The notes under the pieces are model-generated. The model saw only the letters and a list, made by a program, of their open reading frames with translations, did not search any database and was not told where the DNA came from. A stretch of 64,000 bases of DNA from Vitis vinifera (Eukaryota; Streptophyta; Magnoliopsida; Vitales; Vitaceae): positions 3,513,001-3,577,000 of the forward strand of contig NC_081807.1 in the NCBI RefSeq assembly GCF_030704535.1. Direction: 5' to 3'. Positions 33,601 to 47,030 of this stretch are shown one piece after another. Position 1 is the first letter of the stretch. Each line of letters begins with the position of its first letter. The position numbers and the translations under genes are program-made.

Positions 33601-35145
33601 AATACAAAGACCTCAACAGACTCCACAGAATATCTACAGATCAGGCATCAACTAAATACAACTTTCTTGATCAGGAATTTTGATAAGGATTGTTCTGCAA
33701 AAATAAGTCTGAGATAAGTTAAGATTTTCGCATGGCTATCAAAGACGGTAAGAAGAGACAATCAACAGTTCTACAAATTAGATTTTCAGCAGTAGACAAT
33801 TTTCAAATTACATAATATGGGTGACCCAGTTGAAACTGGAAAATAGTAGTATTTGGTAGTTACCCATCTCTGTTGCAGTTAATTAATTAAAAGAGAGTTA
33901 TCAAGGAGAAGTCAAGGTCACCAACAGGGAAGATCAGACAAGTTCTTAGAAACCCATATCAGTAAATGTGCCTAGCGGTCAATAACTGTAAGGTTTGTAC
34001 AACAGAGCTCAAAGCCTCAACTAGCAGGAGCTAGAGATTTTGAAATAAACCATGTGCACTGTCCTTACAGAGTTTTACCTTTGTAACCGAGTCCTTTCAG
34101 TGCATATATCTAACAGTAATGACAAGAAGATAGGAGTCATGTGATATACTGATAAACCAGAACTAAGGAAAAGTCATTACATATATAACGCATCTACACC
34201 AAGGTCAGATACTTTCATACTCAGTGATGGCACAGGTACACCCTGAGATTAACATAGAGCGCCCTCACAAATAAACTTTTAAATGCAACCATCTTTTATA
34301 AAAAAAATAATAATACTTTCAAGTAAACAAAGATAACAAACAACTTTTTAGATGCCCTCAGACATCATATATGATGATATTCCCCCAGGCGAGCAGGCAA
34401 GTATCATTCACAAAGAATGCTGGGACAAGTAAAATTGAGCTGCCTGCAGCAAAAGTTCTTACAAAGATCAAATAGTTACAAAATTTTAATACAATAAGGT
34501 TTGATATTCAGGGCATAATGAAGCTAAACCTTCATCTCTGCATGGATCAAACCACAAAGGTTGCTGATAAAAAGTCCAAAAAAAGTCAGGATTCTGGAAT
34601 ATCGTCTAATTAGCAAGGAGTGTCCATAAATACCAAAATTGGTCAAGAGTCAGGCTCATGAGGAAGCAACTGGAAACCGTGTGGAAATCATTCATAGCAT
34701 TTGTCTTCTATATGCTTATCTAAAATAAAATCAAGGATTCTAGAAATGGCATGGTATATTATGATTATACTTGGAGACGATTCCTCTTTTTGCATCCAAA
34801 TTTTACTGAAACAGAAGAACGAATTTTTTTTCATTTAGAGGCAATAGGTCCCTTTGAAAATTTTCATTCATCATATTAACACAAACCCACTGTTCCTTTC
34901 AACATAAAAATGATAAAAGCAACATAGTACAAGAACCATAGTTCAAGAATTCATGCCACTCCAAATGTAAGCAAGAGAAATGACAGCCTATGACTTTCAA
35001 GATCAATAAAGCATAGCTTGACCCAATAAACTTAATAAATAAAAAAAAAAAATAACGCTAGCAAGGGAACAAGATAATTGCCTAGGGGAGCTATTAAGGG
35101 AATCCTTTTTCTAAATGAAGACTCTCTAACCGAATTTTGGTTGGG
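30601..35145. other. gene-like composition but no supported CDS
   Basis: This 4.5-kb stretch is less AT-rich and less repetitive than the flanks. Several short frames exist on both strands. The minus-strand segment 31525-31714 has a good donor after CAGCAGTTTCAG, and one at about 31087-31190 follows an acceptor-like TAG, so a spliced transcript is possible. I see no protein family and no long frame. It may hold a non-coding RNA or the extended 3' region of the KCS gene. Confidence 0.35.
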
Positions 35146-36660
35146 CTAGGCAACTACCTCAACTGGATACTTGTTGATGCAATCTTCCCATGGGCCATTA
35201 GGAGAGGGATTCACATTCCGAAGGGCCTGCCAAACTGCACTGTTACATTTGAATCCACTTCCAAAAGCAATCTGCCACACTCGGTTCCCCTTCCTCATCC
35301 TCCCCTTGGCCTCGATGTAAGATAGCTCATACCAAATGGAACTTGATGAAGTGTTACCAAACCGGTGAAGAGTCATCCGAGAAGCCTCAACATGTGAGGG
35401 CAAAAGCTGCAGATTCTTCTCAAGTTCATCAATCACAGCCCTCCCACCAGCATGTATGCAGAAGTGCTCAAACGCAAGCTTGAAATCCGGTATATAAGGC
35501 TTGACCTTAGCATTAAACAACTTCTTGGCAACAAGTGTGGCAAAGAAAAGAAGCTGCTCACTAATTGGAAGCACAAGGGGACCCAATGTGGTGATATTAG
35601 TCTTAAGGGCACCCCCTGCAATTGCCATGAGATCCTTGGACAATGAAACACCAGTTTTCCCAGCATCATCCTGCTCCTGATAAACACACCGAAATGCCTT
35701 ATCATCAGCCCCACGGTGCGTCCTCACTAGATGAACAAGCTTATACTTGGCCCGCCTTCGGTCTCCAGATTTATTTGACAGCAAAACAGCTGCTCCCCCA
35801 ACCCGAAATAAACAATTGGGGATTAACATGGATTTCTTGTTCCCAAAATACCAATTCTGAGTAATGTTCTCAGTACTAACAACAACTGCATAAGTATTCC
35901 TATGAACTTGCAACATATCTTTAGCCAAATCAACAGCTATGACACCAGCACTACACCCCATTCCTCCTAGGTTAAAACTCCTAATATTACCCCTCAATTT
36001 ATACTTGTTAACAATCATAGCAGACAAGGATGGAGTTGGATTAAACAGACTACAATTCACAACAAGTATTCCAATGTCCTTAGGCTTAACATTGGTATTA
36101 GCAAATAGCTTATCCAATGAACCAAACATCACCTGCTCGGCCTCTTCACGTGCCGCCGCCATGGAAGGCTGGGGGGGAATATAATGCATCGCCTCCGGCA
36201 CATAAGTCTCCTCTCCGAGCCCAGACCGCTCGAGGATCTTTCTCTGGAACTCCAACGCCGACTCGTCGAAGTCGCCGGTGAGCCTCGAATGCTCCATGAA
36301 CTGATGGTACCGGACTTGGAGGTGGGACGGCGGGCGATAACAGGCGTAGTCGACGAGGTAAATGGATCGAGGACGAGTCATGATGTAGACGGTGGATCCG
36401 AAAACGAGAAAAGCAGAGCAAATGATGATACTGACGAGATTGTACTGGAGGTGAAGCCAAAGCTGATGAATATCATCTGGGTTCTTCTGTGAAGCCTCGA
36501 CGATAATCAGGGCCATTAAAGGGATCAAACAGAGAGTCAACAAATGGGTTATCAGATAATGATACCCCAATTTCACATACTTGAGATTGACACTCTGAAG
36601 AAAATCAGGCAATCCACGACCCTGCTGGATCTGAACACCCACTTCACCTCCCGAATTCAT
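35146..36660 (-). CDS. KCS: 3-ketoacyl-CoA synthase (KCS, FAE1/CUT1-like), KCS4/KCS9-type
   Basis: Single-exon gene of 504 residues. KCS is the condensing enzyme of the ER fatty acid elongase: it joins acyl-CoA and malonyl-CoA to give 3-ketoacyl-CoA, and so sets the chain length of very-long-chain fatty acids for waxes, suberin and sphingolipids. Two membrane helices lie at about 36-56 and 74-95. The catalytic Cys is C236 in [10 protein letters not shown], with H403 in CIHAGGRAV and N436 in RFGNTSSSS, so the triad is complete. Other family blocks are present ([38 protein letters not shown]). The N-terminal [19 protein letters not shown] and the C-terminal [11 protein letters not shown] favour the KCS4/KCS9 group over CER6- or FAE1-type; the exact member is not certain. 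The start at 36660 is the first ATG of the frame and the length is standard. Confidence 0.96.
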   Translation of the reverse strand: MNSGGEVGVQIQQGRGLPDFLQSVNLKYVKLGYHYLITHLLTLCLIPLMALIIVEASQKNPDDIHQLWLHLQYNLVSIIICSAFLVFGSTVYIMTRPRSIYLVDYACYRPPSHLQVRYHQFMEHSRLTGDFDESALEFQRKILERSGLGEETYVPEAMHYIPPQPSMAAAREEAEQVMFGSLDKLFANTNVKPKDIGILVVNCSLFNPTPSLSAMIVNKYKLRGNIRSFNLGGMGCSAGVIAVDLAKDMLQVHRNTYAVVVSTENITQNWYFGNKKSMLIPNCLFRVGGAAVLLSNKSGDRRRAKYKLVHLVRTHRGADDKAFRCVYQEQDDAGKTGVSLSKDLMAIAGGALKTNITTLGPLVLPISEQLLFFATLVAKKLFNAKVKPYIPDFKLAFEHFCIHAGGRAVIDELEKNLQLLPSHVEASRMTLHRFGNTSSSSIWYELSYIEAKGRMRKGNRVWQIAFGSGFKCNSAVWQALRNVNPSPNGPWEDCINKYPVEVVA

Positions 36661-37080
36661 GGAGCTCAGTCAGTACTGAGAAATCACCGTATCCACACCT
36701 GGGTTTTGTAGACTGATACGAAATACTCAGAGGGTACGAACCAGTCTATATAAATACCTCCAATCTATACCAAAGCTGTACGGATCTGAATAAAGAAACA
36801 GAGGAGTTGGGTTTGGAAATGGGGTTCGATAAACTACAACAACGACCAAAATCAACCACCCAAAACACAGATTCTGAGTTCAATAGAGAGAGAGAGAGAG
36901 CGCCTTGTGAAGACCTCTCTCCCTGCACTGGGAGTTGGGAAGATGGGCGATTGTTGAAGGAGTCCTTTGAAATTTGCACAACTCACTTCTTCTCTCTCCT
37001 TTTATAAGCACAAAAAAACACGGAAACAAGAAAAAGAGAAAGAGATAAATGGGCTTTTGAATTTGTTCCAATTTTTTTCT
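36661..37080. other. 5' leader and promoter region of the KCS gene
   Basis: Pyrimidine-rich on the minus strand, with (CT)n at about 36883-36901 and a TATA-like TTTATATAG near 36743-36755. Small open frames on both strands are probably upstream frames or shadows. Confidence 0.4.
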
Positions 37081-38782
37081 TTTCTCTCTCTTTTTTAATG
37101 GAGATGGAAGGTGGAAACTTCAATGTAATTTCCCTCATCTAGGTCTTGACTTCCTTCGATTTCAATGGCATTTTCCAGCCATTTTTTGGTGTTAGTTCAG
37201 AGATTTACAGCTATTTTTGGGAGATGTGTGGCGGGCCATGTCCATGCTTTAATTTCTATTTTCTTGGGTTTTTTTTTTTTTTTTTTTCCTGGGCTGTCTG
37301 AACCTCTCGGAAGCTGTGTGTTTTTTATTCTTCAAATTTCACAAAAATTAGTATTTTTTGTTTGGTCTGAAGATGCCCTCTCATGTGAAGGGATGGTTCT
37401 GGTCCAATCATTGACTGAACCCTCTAGAAATCACACTCCCTGTGGATTATGCATCATGGGTTCCTTTGATATCACTCTTTTTTCTTTTTTCAATATGCTT
37501 TAGTCTTTTTTTTTTCTTTCCTTTTTTTTTTTAATTTTGAATTACATACATTTTTTTCCAACTTTTTGTGTTCCCACTTCGTTCCCAAATATTCAAAATC
37601 TAATCATTTTGTAGCCCAAAATTCCAAAGGTGGTATTTGAATTAAATTTTGAAAAATTTTAAAAAAATATTACTTTTTATAAAAGTTATTATTTTACTTG
37701 CATAAAAAAAATTTTCATGTTTAATAAAAATTTAATAATATCGATATTATTCTTTAAAAAATATAACTTTGACTTTAATTTAAATTACAATTAAAAGTCA
37801 AAATCAATTATAAGTCTTGTTTCTATTTTCATTTTTATGAATAATTAATTTAGATATTTCCCTTTCACGTGAGTATTACTTACATCTTTTCTATCTTTTG
37901 TTTTTAAAATAAAAGACTTATGCTAAAAGTAAAAGCACATGGCTCTTCTTGGACCATAAGGAAGACTTACAAAAATAATATATATATATATATATATATA
38001 AATTTACCTTATATTTTTAAAATTACTTAAAAAATTAAAATGTGAGATAGTAAAAAAAATTTATGCAATTTTTAAAATTATGACGTTTTCAATATAAATC
38101 ACTTAGAATTCTTGTATCTTATATGAAAATTATTATTATTTTCTAAATTTAAAATTAGAAAACAACAAGTTTATCCAAACAGACATTTAATTTAATTGAT
38201 AAATAAAAATTTAAAAATAAAAATAAAAAAGACTTGATGATGGATTATATTCTAACATATTTAGCGACTTCTTAGACTAAATTGTAACAATGATAATAAG
38301 CCAATGAATTATTCTATCCATTCAAAGAAATATATTTTTATTAAAAAAGAAAATAAAATAAAATAAAAACAAAAACATACACACTACACAACAAAAAAAG
38401 GAATATGCCTAAAATAAAAAGGGACACCACAAGTTGGTTGGAAATGAAAACACTAAGAAAGTTGAGTAAAGTAGTGATATTGGACTGTTAGAAGAAAAAA
38501 TCATCTTCAAACCCAAAATTTAGAGTAGATGAAGTCGTGTTTGGGAATAAGAAGGTTATATAACATCACAAGAATAAAGACACGTAGAGGATTATGATGG
38601 ATAAAGCGTGTATAGGGCATTGTTCAACATTTTACGATAAAATGAAACCCATGATTCCATTCCTTGAAATGATTTGTAACATTTCATGTAGATGGACAAT
38701 TTGTTGGTTGGGTTGGTGTTGGATTGGGTGGTTGGTTTATTAATTTTCAAATAATTGTTAAATCAACTTGCATCTTCTAAAT

Positions 38783-38970
38783 AGGAATGGTAATAGGATG
38801 AGTTCGAGACAAATCACCTCATCTCAATTCCATTCCGTCTTATTTATTTAAAATAATTCTCACTTTTGTTTCATTAAAAAATTAAACGGGACAATGTGGG
38901 GCAAGGTGGACATGAAAAATTCTTATACTCATCCCCACAACCCCGTCTCACCTCATCTGGTTTAACTTTT
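38783..38970 (+). mobile_element. diverged partial relative of the hAT MITE at 49176
   Basis: Shares, in order, GGAATGGTAATAGGATGAG, TTATTTAAAATAATTCTCA and AAAAAATTAAACGGGACAA with 49180-49330. Only the left part is present. Confidence 0.5.
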
Positions 38971-40904
38971 TTTTTAATATAATTTTTAAATTTAATTTAA
39001 CTTTTTTATTATTATATACTAAATTTGGGAAGTTAGTTCTTGTGAGTGAGGTGTAGAAATAAAAATAAATAAAAAGTAAAGGCAAGAGAGTTTAATAGCA
39101 ATATTTTGGCTTATTTTTTTATTTAAAAATGGGTTGGTTTTAGCCTGTAGAAAGCTCAATTAAAATATGATTTGGTGGAGCTTCTTAAATACCAAAACCA
39201 ATAGTTTTGAAAGTGTGACCTAATTCTGTTAGGTGCAAATGAAGTTCTTAAATGTGGCACTAGATGCCTTCCATTATGTGTCGGTGAATTTGAACTATAT
39301 CTATATAATTAAATCTTTAATTATGTATATATTTTTTATAATTATTTTAAATTTTAATAATATATAAATTATATATTATATGAAGTCATGTTAATATTAT
39401 TATCGACTCGTTTATCAAATTACTAAATTCGTGACTCAATAAATTTTAATTATTTATATATTTTTTTATTTTTTTAATAATATATAAATTATATATTTAT
39501 AAAATTATGTTAATATTAGTGTGGATGAAACTAATAAATGGTGACTCAACAACTTTCTTTTAGTGGAATGATTAGTCTTTGACCATATGCATCAAAAGAT
39601 TTTTTCTTTTCTTTAAATAAATTTAATTAACAACATTCACATTAATACTTTATCCAAAATAGTGACTTGTCTCCCATTCGTATCATCAAACTGTGGATGC
39701 CGACATATTCGTGTTCAATTGTTTTATGCTATTTTTATCTTAAATATCACATCAATATTAATTTTTAGATTTTTTTATTTATTTTCAAGCTGAGTATATT
39801 GAATTAAAGAATGGATAAGAAAGTTGAGAGAGGGGAAGATGGCGAAATGGACCCGTCATTAAATGTATGATACGAGAAGTGGGGGAAGAGACCAAGTCAA
39901 ATTTGAAATTGGGTTCGTTTTCAAACCAATAGGCCAAGTCCCATTGCATTTGTAATTAATATTATTCAATGGTTTGAATAATCCGTTAGCTGGTGAATTT
40001 ATTAAGATGTAACCACCCATATGGCAACCATTCATGAAAAAAAAAAGTTGCCTAAATGTGGGTAGGAGAGTAGGCTTTGAAATTAATATTATACCATATT
40101 TGTCTTATGTAACACGTTGGGATTATTTAGTTACTATATTCATAGAAGCAAGAAATAAATGCGTCAGATCAGTTGGAAAATATTCAAGTACCTAAAAAAG
40201 CCAGTTATATTAGAGTAATTATGTTGGAGTTGAGTGGTACAACTTCTCATTTATTATGGTTTGACCTTTTTATGGTAGATATTGGTGCACAGACTTTTTT
40301 TTCGGTATTTTTAGAGAAAGAGAGTTAGTCTATAATCTATTCGAAGCTGCCACGGTATGAGAATGATGCATAATTATTTTCATATAGGAAGAGTAGCTAC
40401 CGCATGGATGGATAGATAAATGTTTGGATTTTTACTATTATTTTTTAAGAGAGGTTGTTGAATATCAAAATTTTTTATATAAATTTAAAAACCGTTTTCA
40501 AATAAATTAACTAGTTAAAAGAGACGAAATAATTATCATAATTATGAATTTTACTTTTTTCGGGTCTTTACTTGAAGAATAACCTATTTTTTATATAAAT
40601 GTCTTTAACTATTTCAAGTATTTATATGTAATTTATTTTTAAATGTTATTTTTACAATAAAAAAATAAGGGTATTTTTGTCAAAATATAGTAAAAAAAAA
40701 TGATGAAAGGTTAGATTTTCGAAATTGGGTTTCCAATCACCCTTTTAATCAAATAACTTAAAATGAATTTTACCTTAAAATGATAGATGAATTTAAGAAT
40801 TCAAGGTATTTAAAATGTTTTAAAATAGAAAAATAGCAATAACTTTTATATAAAATGTTTATAGACTTATCTCCAAAAGGCAATGAGTATAAAAAAAAAA
40901 TTAT

Positions 40905-41220
40905 TTAGGAATAGTTGGTTTCCAATAAGGAAAAAAAATGTTAAAAGGAAAATTATTTTCTTATATTGATTTTGTCATAAAAAAAAATAGGAAAGAAAGT
41001 TAAATATAATTAAAATTAGTAAAAAAATTATATATTTTAAAATTATTTAATTTTTATATAAAAGAGTTAAATAATAAAAATGAATTTGAAGTGATATATA
41101 AAAAAATTATTAACTTTAAATTTATTTTTTATTTTTCCTCGTTTTTTTATTTCTTTCTACTTTTCCTATTCATTTTATTTCCTTCACATTTTCCCTTAAA
41201 CTTTTTGGAAAACCAATTTT
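40905..41220 (-). mobile_element. reverse copy of the 28991-29335 MITE
   Basis: Reverse complement shows the same GGGAAAATGTGAAGGAAAT-like start and the AATTCATTTTTATTATTTAA-like and TTAATTATATTTAACTTTC-like interior blocks. The ends are eroded. Confidence 0.5.
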
Positions 41221-41651
41221 TAAAAACATAAAGTAAATTCATACTTCGAATATAAAAATTATTATATTTTATATAGAAATTACTGCTACTTTTCATTTTT
41301 TTAAATAAAAAATAAAAATGTATCCAAACAAATCCTTGGCTTTTTTAAATATATTTCATGTAGAAAAATCTAATTTGTCAAGTTTTTTTAACCAATTTTT
41401 GAAAATCATTACATTTTCTATGTAAGTCTCCTAAAAGTTGCTATGGTTTCCTATTTTTTGGTTTCACATTTGTTTCTTCCCCATGCTTCCTTGGACCCTC
41501 TCATTTATGAAGCCAAGCAGGGAGTGGTTGCAGAAGAATTATTATTGTAGCTTTAAATGGTTCTATTTTTATTCATTCACATTTGGTGTGTATGTGCAAG
41601 TTTGAAAATGGCAAATTGAGAATTTCAGTGGTCTTTTTGGGTGGGAATCAA

Positions 41652-43085
41652 TTGAAAAAGTTGACTTGATTTTGCTTAGGCAATAAATTGAAAAAGTTGG
41701 TTTGATTCTTCTCTTTTGGGATGTTTTTCTTTTTCCTTTTTTTTTCTTTTTTAGTGTGGAATTAGTGGGATGAATTGAAAAGGTTGATTTGATTTTGCTT
41801 GTTAAGGGATGAAATTTTTTTTGAGTAAGATTTTAAATTTAATATTTTTTTTTAGACAAATACAATAATAATTTATCCTATTATTGGTATTTTTCGATAT
41901 TGTACTATGGATCAAGTGATACCACGTGATACTTGTCAAGTCCTTTTTAATATTTGATTTCAATTTTTAATAATCTAAAATAAAAATTTTAAAAAGGGAT
42001 ATTTTCTTGATTTTTTATATTAATTTTTTAAATTATAAACTCTTTAAATAATATAAAAATTATTTTAAATTCTTTAAAAAAATGCTTTATAGAAAATTAC
42101 AACTCAATCCAACCAACCAAAGATTTTTTCCCCTAGTGAATGGAATCCATCATTTCTTGGATGAAAAAGTCACCCTTGTCTTTGAACCTTTGGTGACACA
42201 TTATAATATAAAATTGCATTTATAGTAAATTGAAAAGTATGATTTGATTTTCCTTTTTTTGGGCTGACCTTTTTTTTTTTTGGTTGGTGGAAGTAGTATG
42301 GTCAATTGAAAAGGTTGATTTGATTTTGCTTGTGTTAGGGGTGATATATTTTTGGAGACAAATTGAAATGGAAGATTTTTATTCCACTAATTTTCTTATT
42401 TGATGTCAATATTAAATTTAGTATTTTTTTTTTTTTATGGAAGCAATTATGACCATTTGTATTTACCATTCATCAAACCCTCTGGACACATACAATAATA
42501 ATTGATCCAACTAAGACACTGTCTTCAAAATAATGTCATTGAAATATAATAAATTATTATTTTTTATTTTCTTTAATATTTATTTCATTTTTTAAAATAT
42601 CAATATTTATTATTTATTATTTATCATAATGTATTTAAACAAAACCCAACTTTTTATTTATTTTAAAATTTCAAAATAATATCTCTATATATTTTTTTTT
42701 TTAAATCATGTCTTATTTACTTATTTTTTTAAATGATATATATTTTTATTTTACATAATCTAATAAATATAAACCACACTTATATATTTTTCAAGCATAA
42801 TGTGTATTTCAAAAAATAATGAAATAAAATTAATTATTATTTCATTTTTACCTTTAAACTTTAATAGAAATATTTTTTTATAATATAAATTAATTTAAAA
42901 AAAGAAAAAGAGAAAAAAAAAAAAAAAAAAAAGAGGGCTTTCTAGAACTCAATCCAATCAGCCGTGTGTTTTTGACTTTTTTTCCCCCTATTGAGTGGAA
43001 TCCATCGATTATTGAATGAAAAAGACACTTTTCTAAGTTTTCTTTTTGAAGATATTATGTAATATAAAATTGCATTTGCAGTGAT
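41652..43085. repeat. diverged tandem duplication, units of about 0.5-0.8 kb
   Basis: The same landmarks occur in the same order twice: AAAAGGTTGATTTGATTTTG (41778, 42308), ACAATAATAATT (41860, 42492), ACTCAATCCAA (42103, 42948), TGGAATCCATC (42140, 42996) and ATATAAAATTGCATTT (42206, 43062). A partial third start lies at 41652. The second copy is longer because of AT-rich insertions. No coding capacity. Confidence 0.6.
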
Positions 43086-43324
43086 TATTGGTCTTATCCT
43101 TATTGCCCCAACCACCCCCTTACAGCCATTCCTTATGTCACCATCAATAATCCACCAAAACAATCTTAAATATCACCATCATATTATAAAAGTAATAATC
43201 ATTATCATCATTATAGAAATAAATAATTATTTAATATTGGTTTGAGATAATAATTAGTTTCTATTATGAGCTGTACAAAAACTCAGACCAAAAGTTAATA
43301 TTATCACCATTTTTTTTATTAGTA

Positions 43325-43350
43325 AAATAATAATAATAATAATAATAATA
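43325..43350. repeat. (AAT)n microsatellite
   Basis: About eight uninterrupted AAT units. Confidence 0.9.
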
Positions 43351-43679
43351 GATGATGTAATTAGCATATGGCTCATATACCGTTTTTCTAATCATAATCT
43401 AAATTCAAATTCAAATTAGTCTGATTTGTTAAATTTACGGGTATAATTTGGACAAGTTGACCTAACTCAATCTAATGTTTGGACGAGTTTGTGCAAATAT
43501 TTCAATACTCAAGTTAAGCTTAGGTTAAGTTTGAGATTTCTTAACCCAAACTCAATTTGGATTGGGTTTGCGCCCATATTCGAACAACCCGAATATAATC
43601 TTAATCTGGTTTAATATTTTTATAAGTTGGAAATCTTAAAACTCATTCGAAGGCGGAATTTATAGAAATAATGAATAAG

Positions 43680-43689
<10 letters not shown>

Positions 43690-43710
<21 letters not shown>

Positions 43711-45063
43711 GTAGCGGGATAAATACGAGAATTGGAACATGGGAAACTGAAAATTAAGTTCAAAAATTAAAAAATTGGAGTTTCAAATAGCTAAATTTAG
43801 AAATTGGGATTTTGAAGAATTAGACCTTAATGATTGAGATTTTTAAGAGAAATAAATAGGTAAATATGGAATAATGTTATTAATTAATCAAAACGATATT
43901 TGGACGGATGAATAGTAAATAGTGGGATTTTTGAAAATTAAGTTTGAAAGTCGGATCTTTGAATAATTGGACTCTATTTATTGGAATTTTCAGAAGAAGA
44001 AAATAAGTAAACGTGGAATTTATAACAGTGATGACAAAGATGATATTTGGATGAATAAGAATGAATAGTGAAATTTTTTTAGTCTAAGGGTTAAACTTGG
44101 AAATCCGGTTTTGAAGAATTGAATTTTAATGATTGAAATAAATGAATAAATAAACATATAAATAAACATAGAATAACGATACTGATTAAGAAAAATAATG
44201 TTTGAAAGAATAATAAAAGAAAAAATTAGGGGAATTTTTCTAATTAAGAATTTGATTTAGGGCATTGGGCTTTTAAATGATATGGCTTTGAATAAATTGA
44301 TAGGTATAAGATTATAATATTAATTGACGAGAATAAATATTTAGGCGAATAACGATGGATAGTAGAATTTTTGGGATTGAAGTTTTAATTCAAAATTTGG
44401 ATTTTTGAAGAATTGGACCTTATATAAATAAATAGATATGGAGCAAGAATCCTAATTAACCAAAATAACATTTTAGACGAATAATGGAATTTCTGGGATT
44501 GAAAATTGAATTAAGACATGGGGTTTTCGAAAGATTGGACTTTGAATAGATATGGAATAATGATTCTAATTGATGAGGATAAAATTTAGACGAATTGTAG
44601 AATTTTTAGGATTAAAAATTTGAATTAAGACAAGAGATTTTTGAAGAACTAGGTTTTAAATTAATAGATGAATATGGGATAATAATCCTGATTGATGAAA
44701 AATAAGATTTAAATGAATTATTGAAAATTTAAATTAAGACAGGGGATTTTTGAAGGTTTAGATTTTGAATAACTAAGTGAACATGGGATAATAATTCTAA
44801 TTGATGAAAATTAGACTTAAATGAATTATTTGAAGAATTAAATCAAAACATAGGATTTTCTTGATGGATTTAGACTTTGAATAACTAAGAAATACGGGAT
44901 AATAGATTCGGTTTATGAAAATATGAATTAAATGAATTATTGAAAAATTAAGTCAAGGCAACTCCAAGTCATTTTTCCTAATCAATAAAAACCATTTTTC
45001 AAAATAAAAAAATCGAGCTCGTCATCGAGTGGGAAATGCATGAGCCGAAATACGGGGTCCACA
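43690..45063 (+). mobile_element. degenerate tandem array ending in an LTR 3' end
   Basis: From about 43720 to 44940, roughly ten imperfect repeats of 100-150 bp recur. Each has a GGAATTTTTGGGATTGAA-like line, a GATTTTTGAAGAATTGGAC-like line and an ATGGAATAATGATTCTAATT-like line. The array runs into 44955-45063, which matches the last ~100 bp of the solo LTR (AATCGAGCTCGTCATCGAGT, GGGGTCCACA). So this is a second, truncated copy of the same LTR family, or a relative with an internal repeat array. The left end is not found. Confidence 0.6.
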
Positions 45064-46089
45064 CATATACTTTTTCATTTTTTTTAAAATATGTAAGTTT
45101 ATTTTTACTTATTTTTTTATTTCTATTTTGAAATTTTATCCTTATTTATTATTTGAATTTTGGTATGGATATATAGAAAAAAAAAAAGAAAACTATGGAT
45201 GAATTTTGAATCTTATAACATAATCAACTCATTCAATCTGAGTCTAACCTAATCAACCCCAATTTAACTCGACTAAGCGAAATTCAACCCAAGTTTAGAA
45301 AAATGAGGTTAAGTTGTACTCGGGTTGAGTAACTCGGGTTAGAGGTTAGATTAAATTGAGCTTGGTTTGATTGTTTTTAATTTAGATTGGATTTGAATTA
45401 GTTATCCTGATCAACCCCTAAGGTACAACCTCAATTAAATCTAATATCATAGTTATCTAAATTATTATTATTATTTTTTCATTATTTTTTATTTTGTTAA
45501 ATATAGGGTCCAAATAAATTACCGAGGATCTCCCATGTGGGCATGGTAAGCATATGCTTCCAAAGATTCTCAAATATGCCAAATAAATAATAAATACATA
45601 AAATTACATACCTCCAAATTATTAAAATGAAATTTATAGATTTACGTTAAAACAAAATCTTTGACCAAATGCCCTACTTGAAATTTTGGTGCAAATAACA
45701 TTATGATTGATTTGACATTATACTAAAAATAAGAATATAAATAAATAATTTATTTTATCAATATTTAAAAAAAAATTTAATTCAAAAAAAATTATTCTTA
45801 TTTCTATGTAGCATTGAGAAATTAATCTAAACCAAAATATTTAAATTTTAATATTAACGGTTCAACTACTCCTTGAACTCTGTGTAGCTGCCACCATCAA
45901 TGGAGGCTTGTGCTTCACATCCAACAATATTATAGTGAATTTACCACTAGTACTTTTTCTGATTATTTTATTGAATAATGGGTTAATTGTCTAACTTCCC
46001 TTGGATTAAGAAAAGCAAGTCAATCTCAGCTTTGAAATTTTGTTAGGTGACATTTGGTTAGGTCATGTTTTATTTTTTTATTATTATTT
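45064..46089. other. intergenic, AT-rich
   Basis: No gene or clear element. It contains (ATT)n near 45460-45475. Confidence 0.5.
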
Positions 46090-47030
46090 TTAATAAAATC
46101 GAATATTTTAAAGGGAGAATCACGTAAAGTTGCACTTTAAAAAAAATATTTTTTTAAAACTTTTCAAAAATAATTATATAAATATGGACTTTAATAATAA
46201 CTTGATGAAAATTCCAAAATTACCCTCAACTTTTCTCTTTTCTAGAAAGTCAAAACTCGTCATCGTTATCCTTAAAAAAAAATGGACATGTGACGACCAC
46301 CATGCCACGTGGTTTTTTTTTTTCATCAAATTTTTTAAGCTTAGACATGTGACCACGTTATTTTTCTTTCTTTTTTTATTTTTCCTCTTTCTCCGTTTTG
46401 GCTTTTGACTTCTTCTTTTTTTTTAAAAAAATATTTTAGTTACAAGTTTTAGGAAATCTTTTTAATTCCTTTTTTTTTTCTCTTTCATATTTTCATTTTA
46501 ATTATTTATGAATACATTAAAATAATAATAATCATATATAATAAATAATTAATGAGAAAAAAATTAATATTTCTTATTAATCATTTATTATATATTATTA
46601 TTTTATGTTTAAAATGTTCATAAATAATTAAAATTATTACATTTGAAAAGATGAAATTGTGAAAAAAAAATTGAAATTAATTTTTTTTTGCTAGAGTCAA
46701 TACATTAAAAAGAGAAAAAAAAGGTGAAGGCATCATGGGGGGGAAAAAATAATTAAAAAAAATTATGTGGTATGGTAGGTTGTCATATGTCAAATATTTC
46801 TTTTTAGAAAAAAAGATAAATATGATGAGTTTTGAGTTATCATGAATCTAATTTTTGAAATTTGACTTTTTACTTTCGATATTTTATTGTAAAAGTAACC
46901 CTCTTTTTTAAAACTTTTACATAAATACTTGAAATGATTAAGGGTATTTATGTAAAAAAATAAATTACTTAAAAAAAAACACATGAGTAATGTTAGATTA
47001 ATAATTTGGGGATTATTTAATCTCTTTTAA
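46090..47030. mobile_element. large foldback (inverted repeat) element
   Basis: Its centre is a near-perfect palindrome at about 46497-46632 (TTATTTATGAATACATTAAA against its complement). Further out, the arms still match: the left ACTCGTCATC, TGTGACGACCACCATGCCAC and poly-T blocks pair with the right arm between 46740 and 46830. There is no coding capacity. Short similar fragments occur at 12890-13010 and 40550-40740. Ends and target duplication were not resolved. Confidence 0.5.

Larger units (their letters stand above)
37081..41650. other. gene-poor AT-rich intergenic DNA
   Basis: No gene supported. Contents: poly-T runs, a (TA)n run near 37980-38000, a diverged relative of the 49176 MITE at about 38783-38970, a degenerate tandem duplication of about 145 bp at 39290-39545, AT-rich MITE debris at 40550-40740, and a reverse copy of the 28991 MITE at 40905-41220. 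Confidence 0.5.

Noticed and set aside
35433-36492. Several 60-105-codon frames inside the KCS gene in other frames and on the other strand
   Set aside because: They are shadows of the 504-codon KCS frame and share no feature with known proteins.
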